From NCBI RefSeq assembly GCF_023148685.1, contig NZ_JAHXNL010000001.1:434001-498000 (forward strand): 64,000 nucleotides of DNA, written 5' to 3'. This DNA is from Georgenia sp. EYE_87 (lineage in GTDB: Bacteria > Actinomycetota > Actinomycetes > Actinomycetales > Actinomycetaceae). The notes beneath the pieces are model-generated. The model was not told the DNA's origin and made no database searches. It saw only the letters and a program-made list of their open reading frames with translations. Position numbers and translations under genes: made by a program. This document shows, piece after piece, positions 36,693 through 45,487 of this stretch; positions within the stretch are counted from its first letter, which is position 1; each line of letters opens with the position of its first letter.

Positions 36693-37631
36693 TCAGTACC
36701 GGGCGAGGTCGGCCGCGCCGATCATCCCTGCCTCGTTGCCGAGCGTCGCCGCCTCGATCCGCAGCTCGCCGCGGAACCCGCGCGCGGTGAGGTTGCGTCG
36801 GAACGACTCACGGGCCGGCTCGAGTAGCAGGTCGCCCGCCGCGACCACGCCCCCGCCCACGACGGCGAGCTCAGGGTCGACGATCGCGGCCAGGTCGGCG
36901 ATGCCCGCTCCCAGCCACTCGCCGAGGGTCCCGAGCAGCTCGATCGCGAGGGCGTCGCCGGCCGCGGCGGCCTCGGTCACGTGCGTGCCCTTGATCTTCT
37001 GGTCCGGCCCGCCGGCGGCCGCGACCAGCGCGCCGGCCCGGTCGGGGTACGCCACGGCGGCGTTCCGCGCCGCCCGGGCCAGCGCCCGGCCCGAGGCGTA
37101 CATCTCCCAGCAGCCCTCGTGCCCGCAGCCGCAGTAGTGCCCGTGCGGCACCATCTCCATGTGGCCGATCTCGCCGGCCGCCCCGAACGCCCCGCGCAGC
37201 AGGCGTCCGTCGGCGACGATGGCTCCGCCCAGGCCGGTGCCCACCGTCAGCATCACCATGTTCTCGACCGCGCGGCCGCTGCCGAACCGGAACTCCGCCC
37301 AGCCCGCGGCGTTGGCGTCGTTCTCGATGACGATGGGCAGGTCCACGCCCCGCGCGAGCTTCTCCCGGAGCGGGTAGTCGCGCCAGGCGATGTTCGGCGC
37401 GAAGACCACGCCGTCGCGCCTCGGGCTGATGTAGCCGGCGGCGGCCACCCCGACGCCCCCGACGTCCCGGCCCTGACGCAGCTGCGCCACGGCCGCGACG
37501 ACCGCGTGCTCGATGGCGGCCGGGTCGGTCGGGTCGGTGGGGAACCGGTCCGCGGCCAGCACCCGGCCCTCCTCGTCGACGACCCCGGCCGCAATCTTGG
37601 TCCCGCCGATGTCGACACCGATCGTCAGCAT
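36693..37631 (-). CDS. glk: ROK-family glucokinase
   Basis: This 312-aa kinase phosphorylates glucose. The N-terminal phosphate loop is DIGGTKIAAG (about residues 7-16), the sugar-binding region is GEIGHMEM near 150, and the ROK zinc site is CGCGHEGCWE (about 160-169). The start was chosen at ATG 37631 where MLTIGVDIGGTK begins; the open frame extends upstream but without similarity. It is divergent from the acyl-CoA ligase gene. Glucokinase and PPi-PFK in one neighbourhood supply upper glycolysis. Confidence 0.92.
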   Translation of the reverse strand: MLTIGVDIGGTKIAAGVVDEEGRVLAADRFPTDPTDPAAIEHAVVAAVAQLRQGRDVGGVGVAAAGYISPRRDGVVFAPNIAWRDYPLREKLARGVDLPIVIENDANAAGWAEFRFGSGRAVENMVMLTVGTGLGGAIVADGRLLRGAFGAAGEIGHMEMVPHGHYCGCGHEGCWEMYASGRALARAARNAAVAYPDRAGALVAAAGGPDQKIKGTHVTEAAAAGDALAIELLGTLGEWLGAGIADLAAIVDPELAVVGGGVVAAGDLLLEPARESFRRNLTARGFRGELRIEAATLGNEAGMIGAADLARY

Positions 37632-37760
37632 CTCCGCCTCATCTCTCTTCGCTCCTGACCGGCATCCTTGCCGTCCCGGCGTGTTAGCGCCGAGAGCCAC
37701 GCCGCGTCGGCCCGTGGGCAGATACTGTGAACCAACGCCACCACTGCCGACGGAGACAGC

Positions 37761-39599
37761 ATGGACGAGTTCACCACCCCCCGCCGCGTCGAGGTCGACC
37801 CCTCGCGCAGCATCACCGACTACCTGGTCGACCACGCCCGTGAACGCCCGAGCCAGGTGCTCTACGAGAAGAAGGTCGGCGAGGAGTGGGTGAGGTACGA
37901 CGCCACCTGGACGCTGGCACGGGTCGAGGAGATCGCCAAGGGCCTCGTCGCGGCCGGTGTCGGGCTCGGCGACCGGGTCGCCATCATGTCGCGCACCCGC
38001 CTGGAGTGGACGCTCCTCGACCTCGCGGCGTGGCACGCCGGCGCGGTCCCCGTGCCCGTGTACGAGACGAGCTCACCCGAGCAGGCGCAGTGGATCCTCT
38101 CCGACTCGGCCTGCGTGGTCGCCGTCGTCGAGAACGCCGACAACGCGGCGACGGTCGAGCAGGCGCGCGGCGTCGACGACGGCCTTCCCCTGCTCCGCGA
38201 CGTCTGGCAGATCGACGGCGGCGCCCTCGACACCCTCGTCGAGCTCGGCCGCGACGTGCCCGACGACGAGCTCGCCGCGCGGCGCGCGGCGGTCGGGCTG
38301 TCGGACCTCGCGACGATCATCTACACCTCCGGAACGACCGGCCGGCCGAAGGGCGCCGAGCTCACCCACGGCAACTTCGTCGAGCTGTCCCTCGAGGCGA
38401 TCGACGCGCTCGCCGTCGTGCTGACCCCGCCGAACGCCCGGTCGCTGCTCTTCATCCCCCTCGCCCACGTCTTCGCGCGGTTCGTGGAGGTCCTCGTCCT
38501 CCTCGCGGGCAAGCCGCTGGGGCACACGCCCGACACCAAGCAGGCGGTCGCCGACTTCGCCACCTTCCGGCCGACCTTCATCCTGTCCGTGCCGCGGGTG
38601 TGGGAGAAGGTCTACAACGGCGTCGAGCAGCGCACCGGCGGCGGCCTGAAGACCAAGATCTTCCGGTGGTCGGCGAAGGTGGCCATCAGCTACTCCCGGG
38701 CGCTCGACACCGCGGGCGGCCCCTCGGCCGCCCTGAAGGCCCAGCACCGGGTGGCCGACAAGCTCGTCCTGTCCAAGATCAGGGCGGCCCTCGGCGGCCA
38801 GGCCGAGTACGCCGTGTCCGGCGGGGCCCCCCTCGGCGAGCGGCTCGGCCACTTCTACCGCGGCGTCGGCCTCGTGGTGCTCGAGGGCTACGGGCTGACG
38901 GAGACCACCGCACCGACGAACGTCAACCGCCCCGAGAAGATCAAGATCGGCACGGTCGGCCCGCCGCTGCCCGGCACCTCGATCCGCATCTCCCCCGACG
39001 GCGAGATCCTCGCCAAGGGCATCCCGGTCTTCCGCGGGTACCACAACAACCCCCAGGCGACGGCGGAGGCGCTGGTGGACGGGTGGTTCCGCACCGGCGA
39101 CATCGGCTCGATGGACGAGGACGGCTACCTGCGGATCACGGGCCGGAAGAAGGAGATCATCGTCACCGCCGCCGGGAAGAACGTGGCCCCGGCACCGCTG
39201 GAGGACTCCATCCGTGCCCACCCGCTCGTGTCCCAGTGCGTCGTCGTCGGGGACCAGCGCCCGTTCATCGGGGCGCTCATCACCCTCGACGCCGAGATGC
39301 TGCCGGGCTGGCTGAGCAACCACGGCAAGGAGCCGATGACGGTGGAGGAGGCCGCGCGGGACCCGTTCGTGCGCGAGCACCTGCAGATGGCGGTCGACCG
39401 GGCGAACGCCAAGGTCTCCCGCGCCGAGCAGATCCGCGCCTTCCACGTCCTCGACGTCGACTTCACGGTGGAGAACGGCTATCTCACGCCCTCGCTCAAG
39501 GTGAAGCGCAACGTGGTGCTCAGCGACTTCACGGGCACGATCGACGACTTCTACGCCAGCGCGGCCGCCACGAGGGCCGCCGGGGCCGCACCGGCCTGA
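37761..39599 (+). CDS. fadD: Long-chain fatty acid-CoA ligase (FadD15-like)
   Basis: This 612-aa ANL-superfamily enzyme activates fatty acids via acyl-AMP. The P-loop is IIYTSGTTGRPKGAE (about residues 189-203), the adenylate motif GYGLTETTAPT is near 377, and GWFRTGDIG about 440 precedes the C-terminal lid (ITGRKKEIIVTAAGKN). ATG follows GGAG at 7-base spacing. Position matches M. tuberculosis fadD15 (Rv2187). The upstream gap of 129 bp shared with glk shows GATACT (37722-37727) as a possible -10. Confidence 0.93.
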   Translation: MDEFTTPRRVEVDPSRSITDYLVDHARERPSQVLYEKKVGEEWVRYDATWTLARVEEIAKGLVAAGVGLGDRVAIMSRTRLEWTLLDLAAWHAGAVPVPVYETSSPEQAQWILSDSACVVAVVENADNAATVEQARGVDDGLPLLRDVWQIDGGALDTLVELGRDVPDDELAARRAAVGLSDLATIIYTSGTTGRPKGAELTHGNFVELSLEAIDALAVVLTPPNARSLLFIPLAHVFARFVEVLVLLAGKPLGHTPDTKQAVADFATFRPTFILSVPRVWEKVYNGVEQRTGGGLKTKIFRWSAKVAISYSRALDTAGGPSAALKAQHRVADKLVLSKIRAALGGQAEYAVSGGAPLGERLGHFYRGVGLVVLEGYGLTETTAPTNVNRPEKIKIGTVGPPLPGTSIRISPDGEILAKGIPVFRGYHNNPQATAEALVDGWFRTGDIGSMDEDGYLRITGRKKEIIVTAAGKNVAPAPLEDSIRAHPLVSQCVVVGDQRPFIGALITLDAEMLPGWLSNHGKEPMTVEEAARDPFVREHLQMAVDRANAKVSRAEQIRAFHVLDVDFTVENGYLTPSLKVKRNVVLSDFTGTIDDFYASAAATRAAGAAPA

Positions 39600-39639
39600 C
39601 ACCCGCGGCCTGACGAGCGCCGGCCCGACGACGCCGGCC

Positions 39640-39688
39640 GGGAAGGCCGGGGCCCGCCCACCTCGGAGGTGGGGGTCCCGGCCTTCCC
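39640..39688. terminator. Long hairpin after fadD
   Basis: GGGAAGGCCGGG (39640-39651) pairs with CCCGGCCTTCCC (39677-39688), and the inner CCCACCTC/GAGGTGGG extends it to a long stem. It starts 41 bp past the stop. Confidence 0.8.
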
Positions 39689-39843
39689 ACGGCCTTGCCC
39701 CCCCTGCTGCCGCCCCGACCCCGCGCCCGCCGCACGGCCGCGTCACGTACGACGTACGGACCGTGCGACACCTGCGGCTGCCACCGGCGTCGCACGGCGG
39801 GTCGCGACCGGGCGTGTCAGTGGCCGGACGTAGCGTGACGGCC

Positions 39844-41622
39844 ATGCCCACCGCCCTGCTGGACGTCCCACCGGGTCGACGTCTTCCCCTCGACGACGCC
39901 ACCCGCGCCGCGGACGGTACCGGAGCACCGGTCCAGCTGGGCCTGGACGAGATCGGCACGACCCTGCACGAGGTGACCTTCGTGGTCGTCGACCTCGAGA
40001 CCACCGGCGGGTCACCGGCGAGCGCGGAGATCACGGAGATCGGTGCGGTGAAGGTGCGCGGCGGTGAGGTTCTCGGCGAGTTCCAGACGCTCGTGAACCC
40101 GGGGCTGGCGATCCCGCCGATGATCACCGTGCTCACCGGCATCACCAACGCGATGGTCGTCCAGGCACCCCGGATCGGGGAGGCGCTCCCTTCGTTCCTG
40201 GAGTTCGCCGGACTGAGCGCCGGCACGGTCCTCGTGGCGCACAACGCCCGCTTCGACGTCGGCTTCCTGCGGCACGCCACCGAACGCATGGGCCTGGAGT
40301 GGCCGCGTCCTCAGGTGCTCGACACCGTCGCGCTCGCCCGGCGTGTGGTCACCCGGGACGAGGCACCCAACCACAAGCTCGCCACGCTGGCCGCGCTCTT
40401 CTCCACCGCGGTCACCCCCGACCACCGCGCGCTGCACGACGCGCGCGCCACCGTGGACGTGCTCCACGCGCTCCTGGGTCGGATGGCGCCGCTCGGCGTC
40501 ACCCACCTGGAGGACCTGCGCACAGCCACGGACCCGGTCCCTCAGCGCCGGCGCCGCAAGTCCTCGATGGCGGACGGCCTGCCGGACTCGCCGGGCGTCT
40601 ACCAGTTCCTCGGGCCCAGCCGTGAGGTGCTCTACGTGGGCACGGCGGTGAACCTGCGTCGACGGGTGCGCCAGTACTTCACAGCCGCGGAGAAGCGCGC
40701 CCGCATCGGCGAGATGCTCGACATCGCGGTGGCGGTGCGTCCTGTGCCGTGCGCGACCGTGCTCGAGGCCCAGGTGCGCGAGCTGCGCCTCATCGCCGAG
40801 CTCGACCCGCCGTACAACCGCCGCTCCCGGCGCCCCGACCGGCGCCCCTGGCTCCGGCTGACCGACGAGCCCTTCCCGCGCCTGAGCGTGGTGCGGCGCC
40901 TCCCGGCGGCGGTCATGGGCGAGGCCCTCGGCCCGTTCAGCTCACGCAGCGCGGCCGAGGCGGCGATGGAGGCGCTCCAGGAGATATCGGCCGTGCGCCG
41001 GTGCACGCCCAAGCTGCCGGCGACCGCACGACCGGACGCCAGCTCCTGCGTCCTGGCGGAGATGTCCCGCTGCGGCGCGCCGTGCGTGGGCAGCCAGGAC
41101 CGCACGCAGTACGCCGTGTCGATCTCGTCCGCGCGCCGTGCGCTGCGCGCCGACGTGGACGCGGCGGTGCAGGCGTTGCACGAGAAGATCGCCGCCCTCG
41201 CCGCACAGCAGCGCTACGAGGAGGCGGGCACGCAGCGCGACCGGCTCGCGTCGCTGCTCCAGGGAGCGCGCCGCGCCGAGCGGCTGCGGCCGCTCGTCAC
41301 CACGCCGGAGATCGTGGCCGCCCGCCGGCGGGACGAGGGCGGCTGGGAGCTCGTCCTGGTCCGGTACGGGCGCCTCGCCGGCAGCGCCGTCAGCCCCCGG
41401 GGCACGGACCCGATGGCCGTGGTCGACTCGCTGCGGGTCGGGGGCGAGGCTGTGCCCGCCCCGACGACGGCCTGCGGCGCCGCACCCGTGGAGGAGACGG
41501 AGCTCGTGGCGCGCTGGCTCGAGCAGGCGGGCGTGCGCCTGGTCAGCGTCGAGGAGGGCCCCGTCCCGCTGGCGTGCCCGGTGCGCGGCGCTGCGAGACA
41601 CCAGGTGCCGGGCAGAGGATGA
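39844..41622 (+). CDS. DEDDh exonuclease / GIY-YIG endonuclease fusion
   Basis: This 592-aa protein joins two nucleases. The DnaQ-like 3'-5' exonuclease (residues ~40-210) has VVDLETTGG, AHNARFDVGF and HDARATVDV, giving the D-E-D-D-H residues. The UvrC-type GIY-YIG domain (~235-320) has SPGVYQFLGPSREVLYVGTA. The C-terminal ~270 residues resemble UvrC without a helix-hairpin-helix end. It probably acts in DNA repair. Start ATG 39844 because TAGCGT (39831-39836) ends 7 bases upstream. Counterpart of Rv2191 by position. Confidence 0.9.
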   Translation: MPTALLDVPPGRRLPLDDATRAADGTGAPVQLGLDEIGTTLHEVTFVVVDLETTGGSPASAEITEIGAVKVRGGEVLGEFQTLVNPGLAIPPMITVLTGITNAMVVQAPRIGEALPSFLEFAGLSAGTVLVAHNARFDVGFLRHATERMGLEWPRPQVLDTVALARRVVTRDEAPNHKLATLAALFSTAVTPDHRALHDARATVDVLHALLGRMAPLGVTHLEDLRTATDPVPQRRRRKSSMADGLPDSPGVYQFLGPSREVLYVGTAVNLRRRVRQYFTAAEKRARIGEMLDIAVAVRPVPCATVLEAQVRELRLIAELDPPYNRRSRRPDRRPWLRLTDEPFPRLSVVRRLPAAVMGEALGPFSSRSAAEAAMEALQEISAVRRCTPKLPATARPDASSCVLAEMSRCGAPCVGSQDRTQYAVSISSARRALRADVDAAVQALHEKIAALAAQQRYEEAGTQRDRLASLLQGARRAERLRPLVTTPEIVAARRRDEGGWELVLVRYGRLAGSAVSPRGTDPMAVVDSLRVGGEAVPAPTTACGAAPVEETELVARWLEQAGVRLVSVEEGPVPLACPVRGAARHQVPGRG

Positions 41623-41693
41623 TGGGGACCGTCCCGGTCCGCCCGTGCGCCCCGCGCGCCGGCGGCGCCCACGCCACCCGCTAGGAGCCCACC

Positions 41694-41972
41694 ATGCTGA
41701 CCGCCATCGTGCTCATCGACGCCGACGCCGCCCGGATCCCCGAGGTCGCCCAGGAGGTGGCCGAGCTCGACGGCATCAGCGAGGTGTACTCGGTGACCGG
41801 TGACATCGACCTGATCGCCCTGGCGCGCGTGCGCGAGCACGAGGACCTCGCCGCCATCATCGCCGACAAGCTGGGCAAGGTCGAGGGAGTGATCCGCACG
41901 CAGACCTACATCGCGTTCCAGGCGTACTCCCGCCACGACCTGGAGCAGGCCTTCCACATCGGGCTGGACTGA
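41694..41972 (+). CDS. Stand-alone Lrp/AsnC ligand-binding (RAM) domain protein
   Basis: This 92-aa protein consists of only the alpha-beta effector-binding domain of Lrp/AsnC regulators (MLTAIVLIDADAARIPEV, then DGISEVYSVTGDIDLIALAR). It has no DNA-binding helix-turn-helix. Such proteins oligomerise and bind amino acids, perhaps modulating full-length Lrp proteins. GGAG precedes the ATG by 8 bases. It follows the nuclease gene by 71 bp and converges on trpD, a recurrent actinobacterial neighbour. Confidence 0.9.
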   Translation: MLTAIVLIDADAARIPEVAQEVAELDGISEVYSVTGDIDLIALARVREHEDLAAIIADKLGKVEGVIRTQTYIAFQAYSRHDLEQAFHIGLD

Positions 41973-42037
41973 GGTAGGGCCAGCGGCCGCGGCGGCGCTC
42001 CCACGCAGCGCGCGCCGGAGCGGCGCCGACGACGTTC

Positions 42038-43120
42038 TCAGCGGGTGAGCCGGACCCAGCGGTCGAGGAGCTCGGCGGCGGCGCCGGAGTCCACCGCGCG
42101 CGCGGCGTGCTCCAGCCCCGCCCGCAGGCGCTCGACCAGCGTGCCGTCCTCGGGGCCGGTCCCGGCCAGCGAAGCGTGCGCCACCAGGGCGCCCGCGGCG
42201 TTGAGCAGCACCGCCTCGCGCACCGGTCCGGGCTCGCCGGCCAGGACCCGGCGGGCGACGCCGGCGTTGAACTGGGCGTCCCGGCCGCGCAGGTCGGCGA
42301 CCGTGGCCGGGGAGAGCCCCAGCTCAGCGACCGCGTCGAGGGTGTGCTCGACGACCTGCCCGCCGCGCACCTCCCAGACCTCGTTCAGCGCCGTGGCGCT
42401 GAGCTCGTCGAGCCCGTTCTGACCACGGAACACCAGCGCGTCCGTGCCCCGGCTCGCGAGCACGCCCGCCACCAGCGGGGCGGTGGCGGCGTTCGAGACG
42501 CCGATGGCCCCGGCGCGCGGACGGGCCGGGTTGGTCAGTGGGCCGAGCACGTTGAAGGCGGTGCCCACGCCCAGCTCGCGGCGGGTGGGGGCCGCGTGCC
42601 GCATCGACGGGTGGAACAGGTTCGCGAAGCAGAAGGTGATGCGCAGCTCGCGGAAGACCTCCTCCACCCGGGGGATCGGCAGGTTCAGGTCGACCCCGAG
42701 GGCCTCGAGCACGTCCGCGGATCCGGAGGACGAGCTGGAGGCCCGGTTGCCGTGCTTCACCACACCGACGCCGGCGGCCGCGATGACGAGCGAGGCCATG
42801 GTGGAGATGTTCACCGTGTGCAGCCGGTCGCCGCCGGTGCCCACGATGTCGACCACGTCGGCGCCCGGGACGTCGATCGGCTCGGCGTGCGCGAGCATCG
42901 TGTCGGCCAGGCCGCGGAGCTCGTCGACGGTCTCGCCCTTGGTCGCGAGACCGACGAGGAACCCGGCGAGCACGGCGGGCGTGGTCTGGCCGGTCATCAC
43001 CTGGTCCATCGCCCAACCGGTCTCCGCCGCCGTCAGGTCCTTCCGGGCGACGAGCCGGGCGAGCAGGTCCGACCAGGTGGGCGCGGGCTTCAGGTCGGCG
43101 CCGGTGGGCTCCGCGCTCAC
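42038..43120 (-). CDS. trpD: Anthranilate phosphoribosyltransferase
   Basis: This 360-aa enzyme catalyses the second step of tryptophan synthesis, anthranilate plus PRPP. The PRPP loop is DIVGTGGDRLHTVNIST (about residues 91-107), followed by KHGNRASSSSSGSADVLEALG (about 121 on) and LGPLTNPARP near 180. The GTG start overlaps the upstream receiver-domain gene stop by 4 bases (GTGA). No trp leader peptide or attenuator was seen upstream. trpD next to ctaE-qcrCAB is conserved in Streptomyces and Mycobacterium. Confidence 0.94.
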   Translation of the reverse strand: MSAEPTGADLKPAPTWSDLLARLVARKDLTAAETGWAMDQVMTGQTTPAVLAGFLVGLATKGETVDELRGLADTMLAHAEPIDVPGADVVDIVGTGGDRLHTVNISTMASLVIAAAGVGVVKHGNRASSSSSGSADVLEALGVDLNLPIPRVEEVFRELRITFCFANLFHPSMRHAAPTRRELGVGTAFNVLGPLTNPARPRAGAIGVSNAATAPLVAGVLASRGTDALVFRGQNGLDELSATALNEVWEVRGGQVVEHTLDAVAELGLSPATVADLRGRDAQFNAGVARRVLAGEPGPVREAVLLNAAGALVAHASLAGTGPEDGTLVERLRAGLEHAARAVDSGAAAELLDRWVRLTR

Positions 43121-43554
43121 TGCTCGCGCCGCCCGGCGCGCAGCAGTCCGGCCACCGCCTCCTGCAGGGCGATGGGGTCGAGGGGGGCGGAGACGACGGC
43201 GTCCGCGTCGGCCCACGTGGCCAGCCACTGGTCCTGGGGCCGGGCCGTGAGGAGGAGGACCGGCGGGCACTCGAAGATCTCGTTCTTGAGCTGACGGGAG
43301 ATGCCCATGCCACCGACCTTGGCGGCCTCGCCGTCGAGCACCAGGAGGGCGAAGCTGCCCTCTTCCACCTTCTTCACCACGCCCGCGTGGGTGGCCGACT
43401 CCGTCCATCGCACGAGCGGCAGTCCCTTGCCGGGACGTCGGCCGACCGCCTCGATGACCGCCCGCCGCGTCTCCACGTCGTCGCTGTAGATCAGCAGGTC
43501 GACGGTCTCCGGCTCGGTCGCCGCAGCCGCGTGGCCGATCTCGGTGCTGGTCAT
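43117..43554 (-). CDS. Atypical response-regulator receiver domain protein
   Basis: This 145-aa stand-alone receiver-like fold has beta1 [12 protein letters not shown] with an acidic pair, a candidate phosphoacceptor Asp in [13 protein letters not shown] (about residue 75) and beta4 [10 protein letters not shown]. The usual lysine of the K-P switch is missing: the segment reads VVSAPLDP. Phosphorylation may therefore not be used in the standard way. No output domain. GGAGG lies 5 bases before the ATG. It is translationally coupled to trpD downstream. Confidence 0.82.
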   Translation of the reverse strand: MTSTEIGHAAAATEPETVDLLIYSDDVETRRAVIEAVGRRPGKGLPLVRWTESATHAGVVKKVEEGSFALLVLDGEAAKVGGMGISRQLKNEIFECPPVLLLTARPQDQWLATWADADAVVSAPLDPIALQEAVAGLLRAGRREQ

Positions 43555-43750
43555 CGTCGTCCTCCAGGCAGGTGTGGGGCGGACTCGCAGCCACCCCGGT
43601 GGGTTCTCGTCGGCAGGGTCCCGGCGACACGGGTCGCCCGCCCTCGCCCACATCGTAGTGCCGGGGCCGACCCCGGCCGGGAACCGTCCGCGGCTCGGCA
43701 CCGCCGCTCTCGTGCCAGACGTCGCCCCGCCGCCGGCAGCACCCCCGCAC

Positions 43751-43809
43751 GGCGTGGTTCGCTCCCCCCGGGCGGCGTGGTTCGCTCCCCCCGGGCGGCG
43801 TGAATCGCC
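43751..43809. repeat. 23-bp-periodic repeat array upstream of ctaE
   Basis: GGCGTGGTTCGC plus CTCCCCCCGGGC-type spacer occurs twice identically (43751, 43774) and a third site, GGCGTGAATCGC, follows at 43797, all exactly 23 bp apart. It lies in the 439-bp gap 43555-43993 between the receiver/trpD operon and ctaE. TACGAT (43657-43652, minus strand) is a candidate -10 for trpD, and CATAAT at 43982 for ctaE. No gene was seen in the gap. Confidence 0.6.
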
Positions 43810-43993
43810 GGCCCGGACCCGTGCCACGCGCTCCCGATCCGGACATTCGGCACGGACCGGACGCTCGGTGCGCCGGGACCAAGGTCGGGGGAGGTCGACC
43901 TTTCCGCAGAACTACGCTCGAAGGGCCTCCCCCGCGAGACTCGCGCATCGGGCGGGTGGCCAGAACTGCCCAGATCTGCGCCATAATGACAGC

Positions 43994-44647
43994 GTGTCGT
44001 CAACTACTGCTGCCCGAAGCTCTGCCCCCGTGGCAGTCACCAGGCCGAACACGCTCTCCGTCGGCGTCATGGTCTGGCTGTCCAGCGAGCTGATGTTCTT
44101 CGCGGGCCTTTTCGCCATGTACTTCACGCACCGGTCGGTGGCCGGTCCCGAGGCGTGGGCCGAGCACTCCAGCGTGCTCAATTTCCCCTTCGCCCTGGGC
44201 AACACCACGATCCTGGTGCTCAGCTCGGTGACGTGCCAGATGGGCGTGTTCGCGGCGGAGCGCTTCCAGGCGCGGCGGACCGGTTCCCTGCTGAACGTGG
44301 CCCGTTGGGGGATGCAGGAGTGGTACACCCTGACGTTCCTCATGGGTGCCGTCTTCGTCGCCGGCCAGGTCACGGAGTACGCCGAGCTCATCCAGCACGG
44401 CCTGACGATCTCCAACAGCACCTACGGCTCGGTCTTCTACATCACGACGGGCTTCCACGCCCTGCACGTGATCGGTGGCCTCATCGCCTTCCTCTACGTC
44501 CTCGCCAGCTCCTTCGCGGCCCGCCGCTTCGGTCACCTCGAGGCCGGCCGCGCGGTCGTGACCTCGTACTACTGGCACTTCGTCGACGTCGTGTGGATCG
44601 GTCTGTTCTTCGTGATCTACGTGCTCGACTACGCGCTCGTCCAGTAG
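43994..44647 (+). CDS. ctaE: Cytochrome c oxidase subunit III (aa3)
   Basis: This 217-aa integral membrane subunit has five membrane segments, short like other actinobacterial CtaE proteins. Conserved parts are [16 protein letters not shown] (about residues 34-49), [13 protein letters not shown] and [14 protein letters not shown] near the end. The GTG start has CATAAT (43982-43987) ending six bases upstream and no Shine-Dalgarno, so the mRNA is probably leaderless. First gene of ctaE-qcrC-qcrA-qcrB, linking complex IV assembly to the bcc complex. Confidence 0.95.
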   Translation: MSSTTAARSSAPVAVTRPNTLSVGVMVWLSSELMFFAGLFAMYFTHRSVAGPEAWAEHSSVLNFPFALGNTTILVLSSVTCQMGVFAAERFQARRTGSLLNVARWGMQEWYTLTFLMGAVFVAGQVTEYAELIQHGLTISNSTYGSVFYITTGFHALHVIGGLIAFLYVLASSFAARRFGHLEAGRAVVTSYYWHFVDVVWIGLFFVIYVLDYALVQ

Positions 44648-44707
44648 TCCCCCTGTGTCAGTCCTATTGCCAGTTACTCACTCCGACCCGAACGAGGACG
44701 TCCCATC

Positions 44708-45487
44708 GTGAAGGCACTCGCCGCCAGCAGGAGGAACCGGTACGCACCGGCCGTCCTCGTGCTGCTCGCCCTGATCCTGACCGGCGCGCTGTATGCCGTG
44801 CTGGCCCCCAAGCCTGCGACCGCCGCCACCGGCAACGCGCAGGACGTGGAGGCCGGCAAGGCGCTGTTCGAGGCCAACTGCTCGACCTGCCACGGCCTCG
44901 ACGCGGAGGGCACGGACATCGCGCCGTCGCTCATCGGTGTCGGCGCCGCTTCGGTGGACTTCCAGATGGCGACCGGGCGCATGCCGATGGCGAACAACTC
45001 GCCCCAGGCCGAGGTCAAGCCGCCGCAGTTCGACGCCGAGCAGATCAGCCAGGTGGCCGCCTACGTCGCGTCGCTGGCGCCGGGCCCGCAGATCCCCACC
45101 GCCGAGCAGGTCGACCCCGCCGGCGGGGACGCGGCCAACGGCCTCGCGCTCTTCCGCACCAACTGCGCCATGTGCCACAACGCCGTCGGCGCTGGCGGCG
45201 CCCTGAGCGAGGGCAAGTACGCCCCCGCGCTCTACGACTCGACCCCCACCGAGATCTACGAGGCGATGCTCACGGGCCCGCAGTCCATGCCCGTCTTCAA
45301 CGAGGCGAACATCGACCCGCAGGGCAAGCAGGACATCATCGCCTACCTCATGGAGCAGCGCGAGACCTCCGTGGGCGGCATCACCCTCGGCTCTCTCGGT
45401 CCGGTGGCCGAGGGCCTGTGGGTCTGGATCGTGGGAATCGGCGGGCTCATCGCGCTCGCCGTGTGGATCGGAGCGAAGTCCTCGTGA
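44708..45487 (+). CDS. qcrC: Diheme cytochrome c of the bcc complex
   Basis: This 259-aa protein has an N-terminal signal anchor (residues ~13-40), two class I cytochrome c domains with CSTCH (about residue 58) and CAMCH (about 157) heme sites, and a C-terminal membrane anchor (~235-255). It replaces separate cytochrome c1 and soluble c, passing electrons directly from QcrA to CtaC. GTG start with GAGGACG 10 bases upstream; 60 bp after ctaE. Confidence 0.96.
   Translation: MKALAASRRNRYAPAVLVLLALILTGALYAVLAPKPATAATGNAQDVEAGKALFEANCSTCHGLDAEGTDIAPSLIGVGAASVDFQMATGRMPMANNSPQAEVKPPQFDAEQISQVAAYVASLAPGPQIPTAEQVDPAGGDAANGLALFRTNCAMCHNAVGAGGALSEGKYAPALYDSTPTEIYEAMLTGPQSMPVFNEANIDPQGKQDIIAYLMEQRETSVGGITLGSLGPVAEGLWVWIVGIGGLIALAVWIGAKSS

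Noticed and set aside
42038-43993. Tryptophan attenuator or leader peptide before trpD
   Set aside because: trpD is coupled to the receiver gene; no Trp-codon run with alternative hairpins was found upstream.
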